A DNA stretch of 64,000 bases from contig NC_091132.1 of the NCBI RefSeq assembly GCF_040183065.1, forward strand, positions 158,446,102 to 158,510,101, written 5' to 3'. Shown piece after piece: positions 22,511 to 33,996 of this stretch. A program made the position numbers and the translations under genes. The stretch comes from Periplaneta americana (lineage: Eukaryota; Arthropoda; Insecta; Blattodea; Blattidae). Numbering within the stretch: position 1 is the first letter of the stretch; each line of letters opens with the position of its first letter. The notes below the pieces were generated by a model, which did not search any database, had not been told where the DNA came from, and saw only the letters and a list, made by a program, of their open reading frames with translations.

Positions 22511-25500
22511 TATGAGCATTACACTGATAGAATAATATTGGTATATCTATTCGCTATTGTGTATAAAGTAGGCTCGTTATGTTATATGAATTATTATTTT
22601 CAGGAAAGAAGAAGAGTAAAACTGAAGTTTGCTGAAATCTTTCTCTCCCACTCTCTATTGTGACAGTTGTAGACGAAGTTGGGACCTCCGTTATGTCAGT
22701 GGAAGGTGATACTGAAAATGAAATTCGGGTTCTATCGAAGAAGAATAAGGAAGTTAAGGAAAGGATCGTTTTGTGTACAAAAAGAGAATAAGACATTGCA
22801 ACAGTATAAATGGCGAGTGGTGAAATCAACGGGTGATTTGAAAGATGTGTTGGAAACTGTGAAACAGAAAATCTTGTTTGAACACTAGTTTTGTGATATG
22901 TTACGTTCCATTTCAAAGACTTTTGTAGGCCTATCTCTTCTCAAGAGACATATGAAATGTTAATGGTAAAAAGCAAAAGAAACAGTGTGATGAAAACGTA
23001 CAGGTAACAATTAATTTTCTTTCCCCTAACACATATAACTTTGTTAAAGAATTTGATACAGCTCTTCCTAATCCTCGAACTCTATAAAAATGGTACAGTA
23101 TCGTAAATGCAGTTCCTTGTACAATAAATGAGATATTCATATTCACAGCATAATATAAGTAAAATGTTAATATACAAATAATTGTGTTTTTCTATGTTTA
23201 TTATGTTGTAGCCTATAGTTTGAACCTTATAAATCATCAATTTCTTAATAAAAATAAGCAGTGGATCAAACCAAGAATGAACAGTTTAAAAATACTAAAA
23301 AGGTAAGTACTGTAGTTTACATAATTTCGTGGTGCAAAACATGAATTAATGAAATGTAACTTTTATTTTCTTTGAGACTTTTGTTACTCCATTACCATGA
23401 AAAAGATTTATATTGCATAAAACTGCAATAAGTGTATTTGATAAACTCTTTAATGCGACAGTGGCTCTGGAACTATGCGTTTTCAATTTTTTCCACGGCC
23501 TTCAGTAAAACTATGACAATGTGGTCATAATATAGGAGGTGATAGAGCTTTTTTCTTAGCACCCAATTATATAAAATATTTGGCAAAATTATCAACATAA
23601 GACGCAATAGTTCCTGCACTAATTACTAGGAAAATGACCAGTTTTCATAGTATTGCATCTTGGACCTAACGAGTGTTATATTTGTAACAAGTGAGGGGGG
23701 GGGGGGCTACAACAATGTATTAAAATACAGAACAATCAAATTTGTAAAATTTTAACAAGTGTGGGCTACAACATCGTATTAGAATACACAAGTATCAAAA
23801 GATTTTTTATCCTGAAAGTAAAATATTTGTGGTTGCAAACCAAAACCATGTTTTTACCACATTATACAACTCGCAAAAGTCAGTGAAACGAAAGAAAATT
23901 GTGCCTTTCTTTGGTGTAATTTTTCTGGAGAAATACCATTATTCCCTCACTATATTAAATGGCATGCAGGAAATTGTATTTCACTTTATCGCGAAACGGA
24001 ATGATGGTGTTCACTTTTTCATGAACAGGAACAATATTCTCTTCAGTCCAATAATGAAACCCTGAATCACAAGTACAATTAAGATAATTGAATCCTTAAT
24101 AAAATCATATCTTTTCATCGGTAAGTATTGTGTGATAATAAAGTCATAATTTCATTCATAGCCAATCTTACGTTGATTGGCATTGCAAATAAGAAACCTA
24201 ACCTAATTAATGTCTGATTAAATCGGTTATCTGCTTCCAGATTTCTTCTTTTATTTGAAGACCTCCCCGGAATAAGGGCATAACGAACAAAACTGTAAAT
24301 TCATGTTTCAGTAGAATGGAAAATTATTTCAGGAGCATATTTCATTAGTGCTTTATTTACTATCACAATCATTTCACTAAACAGGGATAAAAGTTTATTC
24401 AGCCATTGAGTTCAATTTATTGTTATAAATAAATGCTTTAAAATGTATATTCCTCCCTACATCACATATTTTAATCATTTGATGTTACAATCCTTTTTTC
24501 CGTCGACGTCTTCAATTTAGTATTACAGTATTATAGTTATCGTCTCGTGAGTCATACTTATTTGTATGACACCAAAAAAGTTCAATGGCCGATCTGACAT
24601 ACTAGAACAATTTTGCTAAGTTTTCTGCATTTAAAACAGCTGAAAAATGTTATCCCGATATCTGTGTGTAATCGTAATCGTTGACAGAGGTCGAATGTGT
24701 CTTCAAAAAATTCGCTGGCCTAGCGATCAGAGCGAGAAATGTGTTTACCTCGCGCGAGGTGAGCGAGAAACTCGTTGTAATGTGTGACGTTCCATTTAAA
24801 ACAATGCTTTCGATCTCACGCATTTCTCGGCGCACATTTCACATTACACATCTCTCGGCAAGCCCCTACAGTCTCGGCTGCGCGAAACGAGGAAACCGGG
24901 GCAAATTGAACGGTGTGCTTGCCGCCATATTGTTGGAGAGCAGACAAACAATAGCAGTGCGTAAATCACGCAATTTAACGCTGTGATGATCTAAAATTGA
25001 CATATTATGGCCATTTTCGACGTTTAACGTAAAATTAGGACGAAATAAACATATTCAAAGTTTCATTGATATGTGTTAGAACATTAAAGAAAAGAAAATA
25101 CGTAAGAAGCAATTTATAGAAAACATACTGTTACATCCATAAATAGGCCTATACAATACACATTATAGATTGTATAATTTTACGATAATCAGCAAATTGT
25201 TAGGTTTCAGAGAATCTAAAATTATATTAACATATTAACTCTTAGATCACAAGACATAAATATATGCACCTTGATTACACAAATTCTTGTTATAATCAAA
25301 TTCCTAAGTGAAATAAATATGCGCTAATCAGTATAGACTTGTTGTTAAGTTTTAGAGAATCAAAAATAAATTATATTACCGGTACTTTTAGACCACAGGA
25401 CATAGGTAATCTGGCAAAATATAATATGCGAAGGTAGCCAAATTACATTGAATTCATTCTTCAATTAATAAAGGGAATGCTATCAATTATAAAAAGTATC

Positions 25501-26460
25501 GGTACCTAATACACTGCAAACAATAGGTAACGTGAAGACCTAAAAACTAAACAATCACTTTATGCAAGATAAAAAAACCACATACTTTTTATGTGTGGAT
25601 TTTTTACATATTGTATTTTTATTTTAAATAAATAAAATAGATATATTATCATTGCTTGCGGAGTGATGGTACATAATTTTTATGCACATATGCAATATCA
25701 ATAAGATGCCATTCCTTGCTTTTGTTAATAAAATATATCCGGCAAAACGTAAAAGAGTTATTTATAGGTGAACTCTGAATCATAAATTCACAAAGGAGGC
25801 TTAGCTATTATAGCTATTTATTTATTTATTTATTTATTATCTGTATATTTATTTATCCATATATGGATCTTGAATGAAAGTTTATTATCTTGCAGATAAA
25901 TTCATTTACATAATAAAAACAAAAAGTTATCTTTCCACTAATGTTTTAACATCTGATGTGTAAGTTTAAATAATTCACTCAGTGGGATTTCTCTACAGTC
26001 TGATATACCTGTACTAACAATTAAGTATTCTTTATTGTCGTAAACTACTGATTGATTTTTAATGATATAGATATTGTAACAACAGAGATAATATTATATC
26101 GTACCTTTTGCAAATAGCTTGGAAAATTAAACAGGGATGGTATTATCGCCGCGCTCTCATGGCTAACATTCGGCAGGTCTTTGAGCGGCCTCATGCGTTC
26201 GGCAGGTCTTTGAAATTTAATTGTATTATTGTTTTCAATTTCTTGTGTCGCCGCTCCAATCACTCGCCTCAATTTCAATAATGCAACCAATAAGCTGCTT
26301 CAATTATTATTAAATGACACTTACTTGTCTAATCCACGTAGACTAAACCCGAGGTTGCAATGTCTTGTGCTGAGGACGAACATTAAGGTATGTGATTAAA
26401 AATTATTATTATTATAGAGTTATTATTAAGAGTTAAGAAAGCCAACGTACTCGTATATGA

Positions 26461-26506
<46 letters not shown>

Positions 26507-26888
26507 GCCATTTAACAATATAACAAACTAGTGCTTATTCTTACCGAGAAAGTAGACGTGACAACGTGACGCTTAGAGTGAAACCTACAGAGCAACAATC
26601 GGTCGGCAAAATTATTTTTTTAAACCACACCGCACGTTATTGTATGATGCCGACATGTTAACCATGAGTCCGCGGCGATAATATATCATCTTTCAAAATT
26701 ATATTGCCATTACTTTCACACTATTCACTAAAAACACCCGAGACAAAACAAAGGACAAGTATGACAATCGTGTTTACCGCTCTATTTCTACCAGTAGCAT
26801 GGCGGTGTAAACATGCGCAGACTGGTTTCAATTTTGGACAGCACACCAGCGCTCTGTGTGAGTCTAGTATACTATTATAACGTCTTTG
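22511..26888. other. Interior without a recognised gene
   Basis: AT-rich. A G-run lies at about 23695-23706. A diverged direct duplication of about 70 bp follows it (GGCTACAAC at about 23705 and 23765). From about 24690 to 24880 lies GC-richer sequence that is the inverted partner of the left end at 21.9 kb. A (TTTA)n run (25821-25848) and an (AAT)n run (26461-26506) are present. Confidence 0.5.
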
Positions 26889-27139
26889 TCTCTCGGTATA
26901 GTGTGTAACCAAAGAGTGTAAAATACTGCTGAATTATTACAAAGATTGTGTTTGTAGTAGGAACGGTTCAAAGAGTTTGTAATATATCGCTAGACACCAA
27001 CGGCGCTAGTTTCGCGTACAAAATTGAACCGCTGTTCGGCAGCCATTAAAGGGAGTTGATGCCTTCGCCGGGAGTGCAGTTCATGCTTATTGAGGAGTAC
27101 GAATAAATATAAGTACACTTGAAGAGAAATAATAAGAAA

Positions 27140-27226
27140 ATGGTGAAATACTGCGCCGCAAATAATTGTTCGAACATAGCTGCTACTGTAGGATGCTCAG
27201 GAAAGCATGCATATCTTAATATTTGA
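27140..27226 (+). pseudogene. THAP-domain N-terminus
   Basis: The frame opens 'MVKYCAANNCSNIAATVGCS'. The start MVKYCA..CSN, with C-x4-C spacing, is the classic beginning of THAP zinc fingers. A stop follows after 28 codons and no HRFP core is in frame. It fits the first exon of a P-type transposase that has lost function. Confidence 0.6.
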
Positions 27227-27545
27227 AAGAATGTTCCAAATGCAGTTCCTCCTTTGAATGTGTTTACAGAATGTCGGAATATTTCTTGGATAGAGTTTTT
27301 CCAGAAACGCATTAATCAGGTTTATAAGGTTGGTTTCAACAATGTCTGTAAGGGTTAGGTGCCATCATATTACAGTGGATTATAATAGTAGAGTGCATAA
27401 GAAAATCCTCAGACTATATCTGTCTAAAACTGTTTTGTTTCACAATAAATGAAGTAATCATGTAATTTCCGTATTGTACAGTATGTACTTCTAGTTTTTG
27501 GTTGTATTAAATGCAAAGAAATTAGTGAAAATATAGCTGATGGCC

Positions 27546-28730
27546 TAGTTAGGCCTATTATTACCATTACTACTACGTCTACTATGACTACTATTACTAG
27601 GCCTATTATTACCACTACTACTAGGCCTATTATTACCACTACTACTAACTAGGTCTCACTACTACTAGGCCTATTAATACCACCAAAACTAGGCCTACTA
27701 TTACCACTACTACTAGGCCTACTATTACCACAAAACTAGGCCTACTATTACCACTAATACTAAGCCTACTATTACCACTATTACTAAGCCTACTATTACC
27801 ACTACTACTAGGCCTATTATTACCAGATACTATTACCACTACTAGGCCTACTATTACCACAAAAACTAGACCTACTATTACCACAAAAACTAGAGCTACT
27901 ACTACCACTACTACTACACCTACTATTACCACTACAACTAGGCCTACTATTACCACTGCTACTAGGCCTACTATCACCCCTGCTACTTGGCCTACTATTA
28001 CCCATACTACTAGGTCTACTATTACCACTACTACTAGACCTACTATTACCACTACTACTAGGCCTACTATTACCACTACTACTAGGCCTACTATTACCAC
28101 TACTACTAGGCCTACTATTACAACTACTACTAGGTCTACTATTACCACTACTACTAGGCCTACTATTGCCACGAAAACTAGACCTACTACTACCACAAAA
28201 ACTACACCTACTACTACCACTATTACTACACCTACTATTACCACTACTACTAGGCCTACTATTACCACTACTACTAGGCCTACTATTACCACTACTACTA
28301 GATCTATTATTACCACTACTACTAGGCCTACTATTACCACTACCACTAGTCCTACTATTACCACTACTACTAGGCCTACTAATAAGTTACTACCGAAACT
28401 AGGCCTCCTATTACCATTACTACTAGGCCTATTACCACTACTACTAGGTCTATTATTACCACTACTACTAGGTCTATTATTACCACTACTACTAGGTCTA
28501 ATATTACCACTACTCCTAGGCCTACTTTTATCACTACTCCTAGGCCTACTTTTACCACTACTACTAGGCCTACTATTACCACTACTCCTAGGCCTACTTT
28601 TACCACTACTCCTAGGCCTACTTTTACCACTACTACTAGGCCTACTTTTACCACTACTCCTAGGCCTACTTTTACCACTACTCCTAGGCCTACTTTTACC
28701 ACTACTACTAGGCCTACTTTTACCGCTACT
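27546..28730. repeat. 24-bp minisatellite array, about 1.2 kb
   Basis: Roughly 50 imperfect copies of ACTACTACTAGGCCTACTATTACC-like units with 12-, 15- and 18-bp variants. The part after about 28500 shifts to a CTCCTAGGCCTACTTTTACC variant. Because 24 is a multiple of three, long open frames of VGLVVVVI or LLLPLLLGL repeats arise. These are by-products, not genes. Confidence 0.95.
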
Positions 28731-28985
28731 AATTGAATCGGTTATTGATGAAAGGAACTAAGCCCACTTTTTAAAGTTTTGAGATACGGTAATCGAAAAA
28801 AAAAACTGTTTTGTGGATTATCTATCGAAGATTAAACCAAAATATATTGCACACATGAAATATATGTGTGCAGTATATTTTGGTTTAATCTTCGGTAGAT
28901 TATTCACAAATCAGTTTTTTTTTTTTCGTTTATCTCAAGACTTAAAAAGTGGACTTAGTTCCTTTCAACAATAACCGATTCAATT
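28731..28985. repeat. Near-perfect 255-bp palindrome (foldback MITE)
   Basis: Arms of about 120 bp (AATTGAATCGGTTATTG and its complement at the ends) meet at a short AT loop near 28858. Both arms carry an A- or T-run near the middle. It sits at the end of the minisatellite. No unambiguous target duplication. Confidence 0.85.
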
Positions 28986-29637
28986 GTATTAAAAAGTCTG
29001 TACTGACCTCTAACTTGGTGGTCATCAACTACACAATGAATAGATTGTTTTATGATAAAATTTATTCTCATATTTCAAATCTGTTTCCAGAATTTTTATG
29101 ATCTCATATTTCACCACTAAATATTTCCTAAGCACCATACACCTTCCTCTTCCTTTGCATGAAAGGACTGAAATATAGACCATTTTTTAAATATTACAGT
29201 AAATATCTATTAGCATGTTCTTAAAACAATACTAGTAATACTGAAAATTAATGCTGATATTGCCATTATTCAATATTTCACATAATTGTCCCGAGTGTAT
29301 ATGGGTGATTTAATTTATTTTTTATAATATCGCCAAAGATGAACAATTATAATACTTTAATAAATATAGCGCTCCTCTGCCATTCATGTTTATTTCATCA
29401 CGACTCATCATTTGTAAAAGATGTTTAAAACAGTGTATCACCAGGCTACATCAATGCATTGTAGTACTGTTTTCGAATTTTGCGCCGTAAACACTCCCTT
29501 TAATGGCGGATGCTAGCCGATTCAATTTGTGACATTTTTCTTGCCTGCCACTCACGGGTATGTGTCTCTAGTAAGTATTACAAACTCTTTGGAACGGTTC
29601 AAATATGGAACCGCCAACATAGGAACCAATTAAGGCC

Positions 29638-30590
29638 GAATTCGAGCCCCGAAAATATATAATTCATCATTATAGGTATAAAAAATTACAGAAAAAGTCC
29701 AAAAATATGTACACGCAATGCTCCACTTCCGCGAAATTAGTCTGTAATTTGGATTCAGTGACGGCATTATATCCTGGGTTTCAGCTCCGAAAATTCATAA
29801 TTCTTTATTAGAGACATAAAAAATTGCAGGAAAAATCTAAAAACTTGTAGACAATGCACATCTTCCGCAAAATTACAGTCTCTTGTTTGGACAAAGTGAC
29901 GGCAGTATTTCCTGAGTTCGAATACCGAAAGTGTAGGCTATAATTGTTTATTAGAGGCATAAGAAATTTCCAGGAAAAATCTAAAAACTTGTATACACAC
30001 TGCTCGACTTCCGCCAAATTACACTCTGTAGTTTGGACCTAGTGTCGGCATTATTTCCTGGGTTTGAGCCCCGAAAACTTATAATTCTTCATTAGAGACA
30101 TAAAAAATTGCAGGAAAAATTTAAAACTTGTATACACAGTACACATCTTCCGCCAAATTACAGCCTGTAGTTTGAACCCAATCACGGTATTATTCTCTGA
30201 GTTCGAGCCCCGAAAATATATAATCTTTTATTAAAGGAATAAAAAATTTCAGGAAAAACTAAACTAAAAAATGCAAACCTTCCGCCACATTACAGTCTGT
30301 AGTTTTAACCCAATGACGGAATTACTTCCTGAGTTCGAGCCCTGAAAATGTATAACTGCTTATTGTAGAAATAAAGAATTGCATGAAAAATCTAAACTTG
30401 TATACATAATGAACCCCCTCCGTTTAATATCGGACTGTAGTTTGAATCTAGTGAGCATGTTATCTCCTTAGTTCGAGCCCCTTAAAATTAAAATTCATTA
30501 ATGTGGGTATGAAGGATTTGCTGGAAAATCTAAATCTAAAAAAACCTTACATATTGAACCCCTTCCGCTAAATTTCATTCATCACTGTCT
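29638..30590. repeat. 138-bp satellite, about 7 tandem copies
   Basis: The marker GTTCGAGCCCCGAAAAT recurs with start points near 29651, 29789, 29927, 30073, 30212, 30344 and 30483, a spacing of 132-146 bp. Each unit also carries GTTTGAACCCAGTGACGG-like and TTCCGCCAAATTACAGTCTG-like blocks. Copies differ at many positions. The GTTCGAGCCC block resembles a tRNA B box, which may be chance. Confidence 0.85.
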
Positions 30591-30629
30591 TCTCAGTCAT
30601 TGTTTTATTCTCAATCTTCTCTTTCCTTC

Positions 30630-32160
30630 ATGAACTGAACTTTGGGACGAGACAGAGTGGACAGAGGGAAGGCAGAGGGCAGAGAAGGCACAAAAATGAC
30701 AGAGTGAAGTGAGTATACAGAGAGTGGACTGAGAGTACAGAAAGTGGACTGTGAGTAGGCCTACAGAGAATGGAATGAAAGGACAGGCAGTGGACTGAGA
30801 AAACAGAAAGTAGTCTGAGAGGACAGAGAGTAGACTGAGAGGATAGATGGAGCACTGTGGGAATAGCGAGGGAACTAAAATAAAAGAGAGGGACCAGAGA
30901 GTGAACTGAGGGAAGAGAGAGTGGACAGAGAGCATAGAGTTGACTAAGAAAACAGAGAGTGTACTGAGAGCACAGAGTGTGGACTCAGAGGACAGAGTGA
31001 AGACAGAGGGTGGACTGAGAGTACAGAGAATGGACTGAGAAGACAAAGAGTGGACTGGGAAGACAAAGAATGTACTGATAGGACATAAAGTGAACAGAGA
31101 GTGATCTGAGAGAACAGGGAAGGGACAGAGAGTAGACTGAGGTGACAGAGAGTGGACTGAGAGAACAGAGAGGAGACAGAATGTGGATCGAGAAGACAGA
31201 GAGTACAGAATATGGACTCAGGTGACAGAGAGTAGACTGAGAGGACAGAGTGGGGTGAAAAACTGAGAGTGGATTCAGTGTACATAGAGTGAACTGAGAG
31301 GACAGAGAGTGGACTGAGAGGATAGAGAGAAGACTGAGAATGAACTGGGAAAACTGCGAGTCAGAATTCTTTCCTCTCAGTCCTCTCTGTGCTCACTCAC
31401 TGTAATTTCAGTACTCTCTCTTTGATATCGGTCCACTCTATTTCCTTTAACTTTTCTACTACCTCAGTCCTCTCTCTCTCCTCTCGGTCAAATCTGCGTC
31501 TTCTCAGTTCACTCTTTTTCTCCTCAGCCCACTCCATCCTCTCAGTTTTCTTTTTATCACTTTCCGTCCTTTCAATCCACACAATGTACTCTCAATTCAC
31601 TCTCTGTAATCTCTGCCCCTTCTCTGTCCGCTCAGTCCACTCTCTGTTCTCTCAATATTCTCAACATTCTCTGTGCTCACTCTCTTTTCTCTCAGTTCAC
31701 TCTCTGTTCTCTTAGCTCATTCCCACTCCTCCTGTTCATTCCCTATCCTCCCAGGCTACACACTGTTGTCTGAGTCCTCTCCCTGTCGTCTCCATCTACT
31801 CTGTCCCTTCATTCCATTCTCTGCCCCTCAGTCTACTCTCTGTACCCTCAATTCACTCTCTGCAATCTCAGTCCATTTCCTTTCCTCTCAGTCTACTCTC
31901 TGTCCTCTCAGTCCACTCTCTGGTCTCTCAGTCTACTCACCATCCTCGCTCTTCACCTTCTTGTCACTCAGTTCAGTCTCTGTTCCCTCTGTTCTCTTAG
32001 CTTACTCCCTATCTCTCAGTGCTCTATCTATCCTCCCAGGCTCCTCTCTGTCCTCTCAGTCCACTATCTTCTCTCAGCTCCCTCTCTGTACTCTCAGATC
32101 ATTGTCTGTCCTCTCAGTCCACTCTCTGTACTCTAATTCCAGTCTCTGTTCTCTCAATCC
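30630..32160. repeat. Inverted pair of 20-bp minisatellite arrays
   Basis: From about 30630 to 31370 the units read GGACAGAGAGTGGACTGAGA. From about 31371 to 32160 the same units appear as the complement (TCTCAGTCCACTCTCTGTCC). The two blocks of about 750-790 bp form a giant imperfect inverted repeat. Both strands give long serine/leucine-rich open frames that are artefacts of the repeat. The right edge abuts a truncated Harbinger transposase. Confidence 0.9.
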
Positions 32161-32875
32161 TTGCAAAAGTTTTCAAAGCTATAGAACATTTTTGTCACAG
32201 CGTTATATCAACGTGCCAACAACACCTAAAGGAACGGCAAGGGTTAAGCACGGATTTTATACGATTTGGCGTTTTCCTAAGTATATAAGTGCAATTGACT
32301 GAACACAGTGAAAATACAATCACCAGGTGGTGGAGATGCAGAAATCGCAAGGAATTTTTTTTCAATTAATGTGCAAATTGTGTCTCATTCTTCCTTGTTG
32401 ATTCGAGACATTGTGGCTAGGTGGCCAGGCTCATATCATGACTCACATATTTTTAATTCTTCAATAATTAAGAAGCGATTTGAAGATGGGAAATGTGGTG
32501 CAGCCATTCTAGTTGGAGATAGTGGATATGCTGTACAAAATTATCTCATTACACCACTGACAATTACACACACGCCAGAGGAACAACTTTTTCAGGAGGT
32601 CATCATAAGGACTAGAAGTCCAGTAGAGAGGAGCTATGGGGTATAGAAAAGAATTTTTCCTGTTTTAGCTACTGGAATAAGACTAAAATTAGACAGAATT
32701 CAAAGTGTAATTGTGGCAACAGCTATTTTACACAATATAGCTTGCAATGAGAATGAAAATATACCTCCTGTTACTGATGACCAGTTGGATGCCATTAACG
32801 CTGTGCATAACTTCCCTCAAGCATCTAACAACCACCCAAATGTAGCAGAAAGTAATGTTAGATGAAACCACCTTA
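32161..32875 (+). pseudogene. Harbinger (HARBI1-like) transposase, 5'-truncated
   Basis: The DDE nuclease domain of PIF/Harbinger elements. Visible blocks: 'PKYISAID' (first catalytic Asp, near 32300), 'VKIQSPGGGDAEI', 'FSINVQIVSHSSLLIRDIV', 'RWPGSYHDSHIF', 'ILVGDSGYAVQNYLITPL' (second Asp) and 'RTRSPVERSYGV' (catalytic Glu), then 'LKLDRIQSVIVATAILHNIA'. Stops replace the Cys codon after AID and the Trp codon after SYGV, and there is a small frame change. The N-terminal helix-turn-helix half is missing: homology begins at the edge of the minisatellite. HARBI1-type enzymes need a Myb/SANT partner, and one lies nearby in convergent orientation. Confidence 0.85.
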
Positions 32876-33996
32876 TCCATCAGTACTTCCATGATCTGTT
32901 GGTGAACCAGTAAATGAAGAGATTAAATTAACATAAAATAAGTTTCATTCACTGCAGTACATGTAACATTGTTTATTATTCATGTTAAACTTGGATATTT
33001 TCAAAAGTATATATTATAACTTTACTTCACTGAAAATTAAGCAGTACCAGTAACTTACACCATAATTATTAAGCCTAAAATATTATTTTTTTAACTGACA
33101 TATTATCTTGAGTGGTGTAGCTTTAGATGCAACACAACCTCCATAATATAGAATCTAATGATGACCTGACTTAAATGTAACTGTTTTGTATAAAATATTA
33201 CTACCGGTACTGATACACAAATATTTTAACACATTATAGTGTAGTCACAATTTATGTAAAAATTCCACTTTATTTTAATTACGCAGTGATGTTACAAGTC
33301 GAAATATATCTGCATTTGTATCAAAATTATATCAATGTCGGATTTCAATGACAGAAAGTAACTAATTACTTGAAATATGCAGTGTGTTTATTTTCTAGCA
33401 TATAAGTAATTATCTGGAGGGAATATACTGTATATTTCATATTATGTTCATGTCTATTAAAATAATTAGAAATGAAACTAACAATTGAATTATGAACATT
33501 TTGATGTCATGTTACAATTAGGCCTCGGTCTACTGTTTTTTTTCTTATGTATTATTACTATATTATAAATAAGCCTAATATAAATTATGTGATAGGTGAT
33601 ACATGCAATAAATTTCATTTTTCAATTGGAATTAAGTTAAACTACTTACTGATTAACTTGTTATTCAATTATTTAAGAAGCTACATAAATTTATAAATAT
33701 CTCCTGTTTTAAGTAGCATGATAACCTGATGTGATATGTTGATTATGGTATTATTAATACAGTGAATGATATAAACCGAATGACTTTATGAAAATATCAA
33801 AATGACATCATAACATATTAGGACCACTGAAAACCACTACAAAACTAAAGTTATCAATACTGCCTTTAAATATGTAAGTTACCGGTACCTAAAGTGATTT
33901 GATACATTAGATTAAATTTTTTAATTTAAATAAAAAAGAACATATAGACTTGAACAAAATAAACACCATAACTACATCAAAATCTTGTGATTTCAG
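32876..33996. other. 3' spacer between the convergent Harbinger genes
   Basis: AT-rich, with no coding signal. It fits the intergenic part of a two-gene Harbinger element. Confidence 0.5.

Larger units (their letters stand above)
21917..26909. mobile_element. Possible large TIR element enclosing a THAP exon
   Basis: A 21-bp exact inverted repeat (core TTACACACTATACCGAGAG) sits at 21917-21937 and 26889-26909. A second inverted pair links 21932-21975 to about 24810-24865 (core GATGTGTAATGTGAAATGTG), so at least two related ends are present and the element may be nested or composite. No matching target duplication was found at the outermost ends. Inside are a THAP-type exon pair (22176-22510), AT-rich filler and microsatellites at 25821-25848 and 26461-26506. 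Confidence 0.45.
26969..29591. mobile_element. P-superfamily-like element, non-autonomous, with internal minisatellite
   Basis: Perfect 16-bp TIRs, CAAAGAGTTTGTAATA and its complement, end at 26969 and 29591. They are flanked by a perfect 8-bp target duplication GAACGGTT (26961-26968 and 29592-29599). Subterminal sequence is also inverted (GCCATTAAAGGGAG near 27042 against CTCCCTTTAATGGCGG near 29490). A THAP start lies at 27140. An 8-bp GC-containing target, CA-initial TIRs and a THAP domain together point to the P superfamily; this is inference. The interior is replaced by a 24-bp minisatellite and a palindromic insert, and no transposase catalytic region is seen. Confidence 0.75.

Noticed and set aside
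22554-22916. 120-codon minus-strand frame
   Set aside because: Antisense to the coding-like continuation of the THAP remnant; no recognisable domain.
27645-28364. Long minus-strand frame of VGLVVVVI repeats, and matching Leu/Pro frames on plus
   Set aside because: Produced by a 24-bp tandem array whose unit is a multiple of three; no start context, no non-repeat part.
28379-28702. Minus-strand frame of VVVKVGLG repeats
   Set aside because: Same minisatellite, variant units.
29638-30590. CRISPR-like regularly spaced repeats
   Set aside because: Whole 138-bp units are tandem and diverged, without repeat-spacer structure; the genome is eukaryotic.
30597-32288. Several Ser/Leu-rich open frames on both strands
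   Set aside because: They follow the 20-bp minisatellite and its inverted copy; composition is dictated by the repeat.
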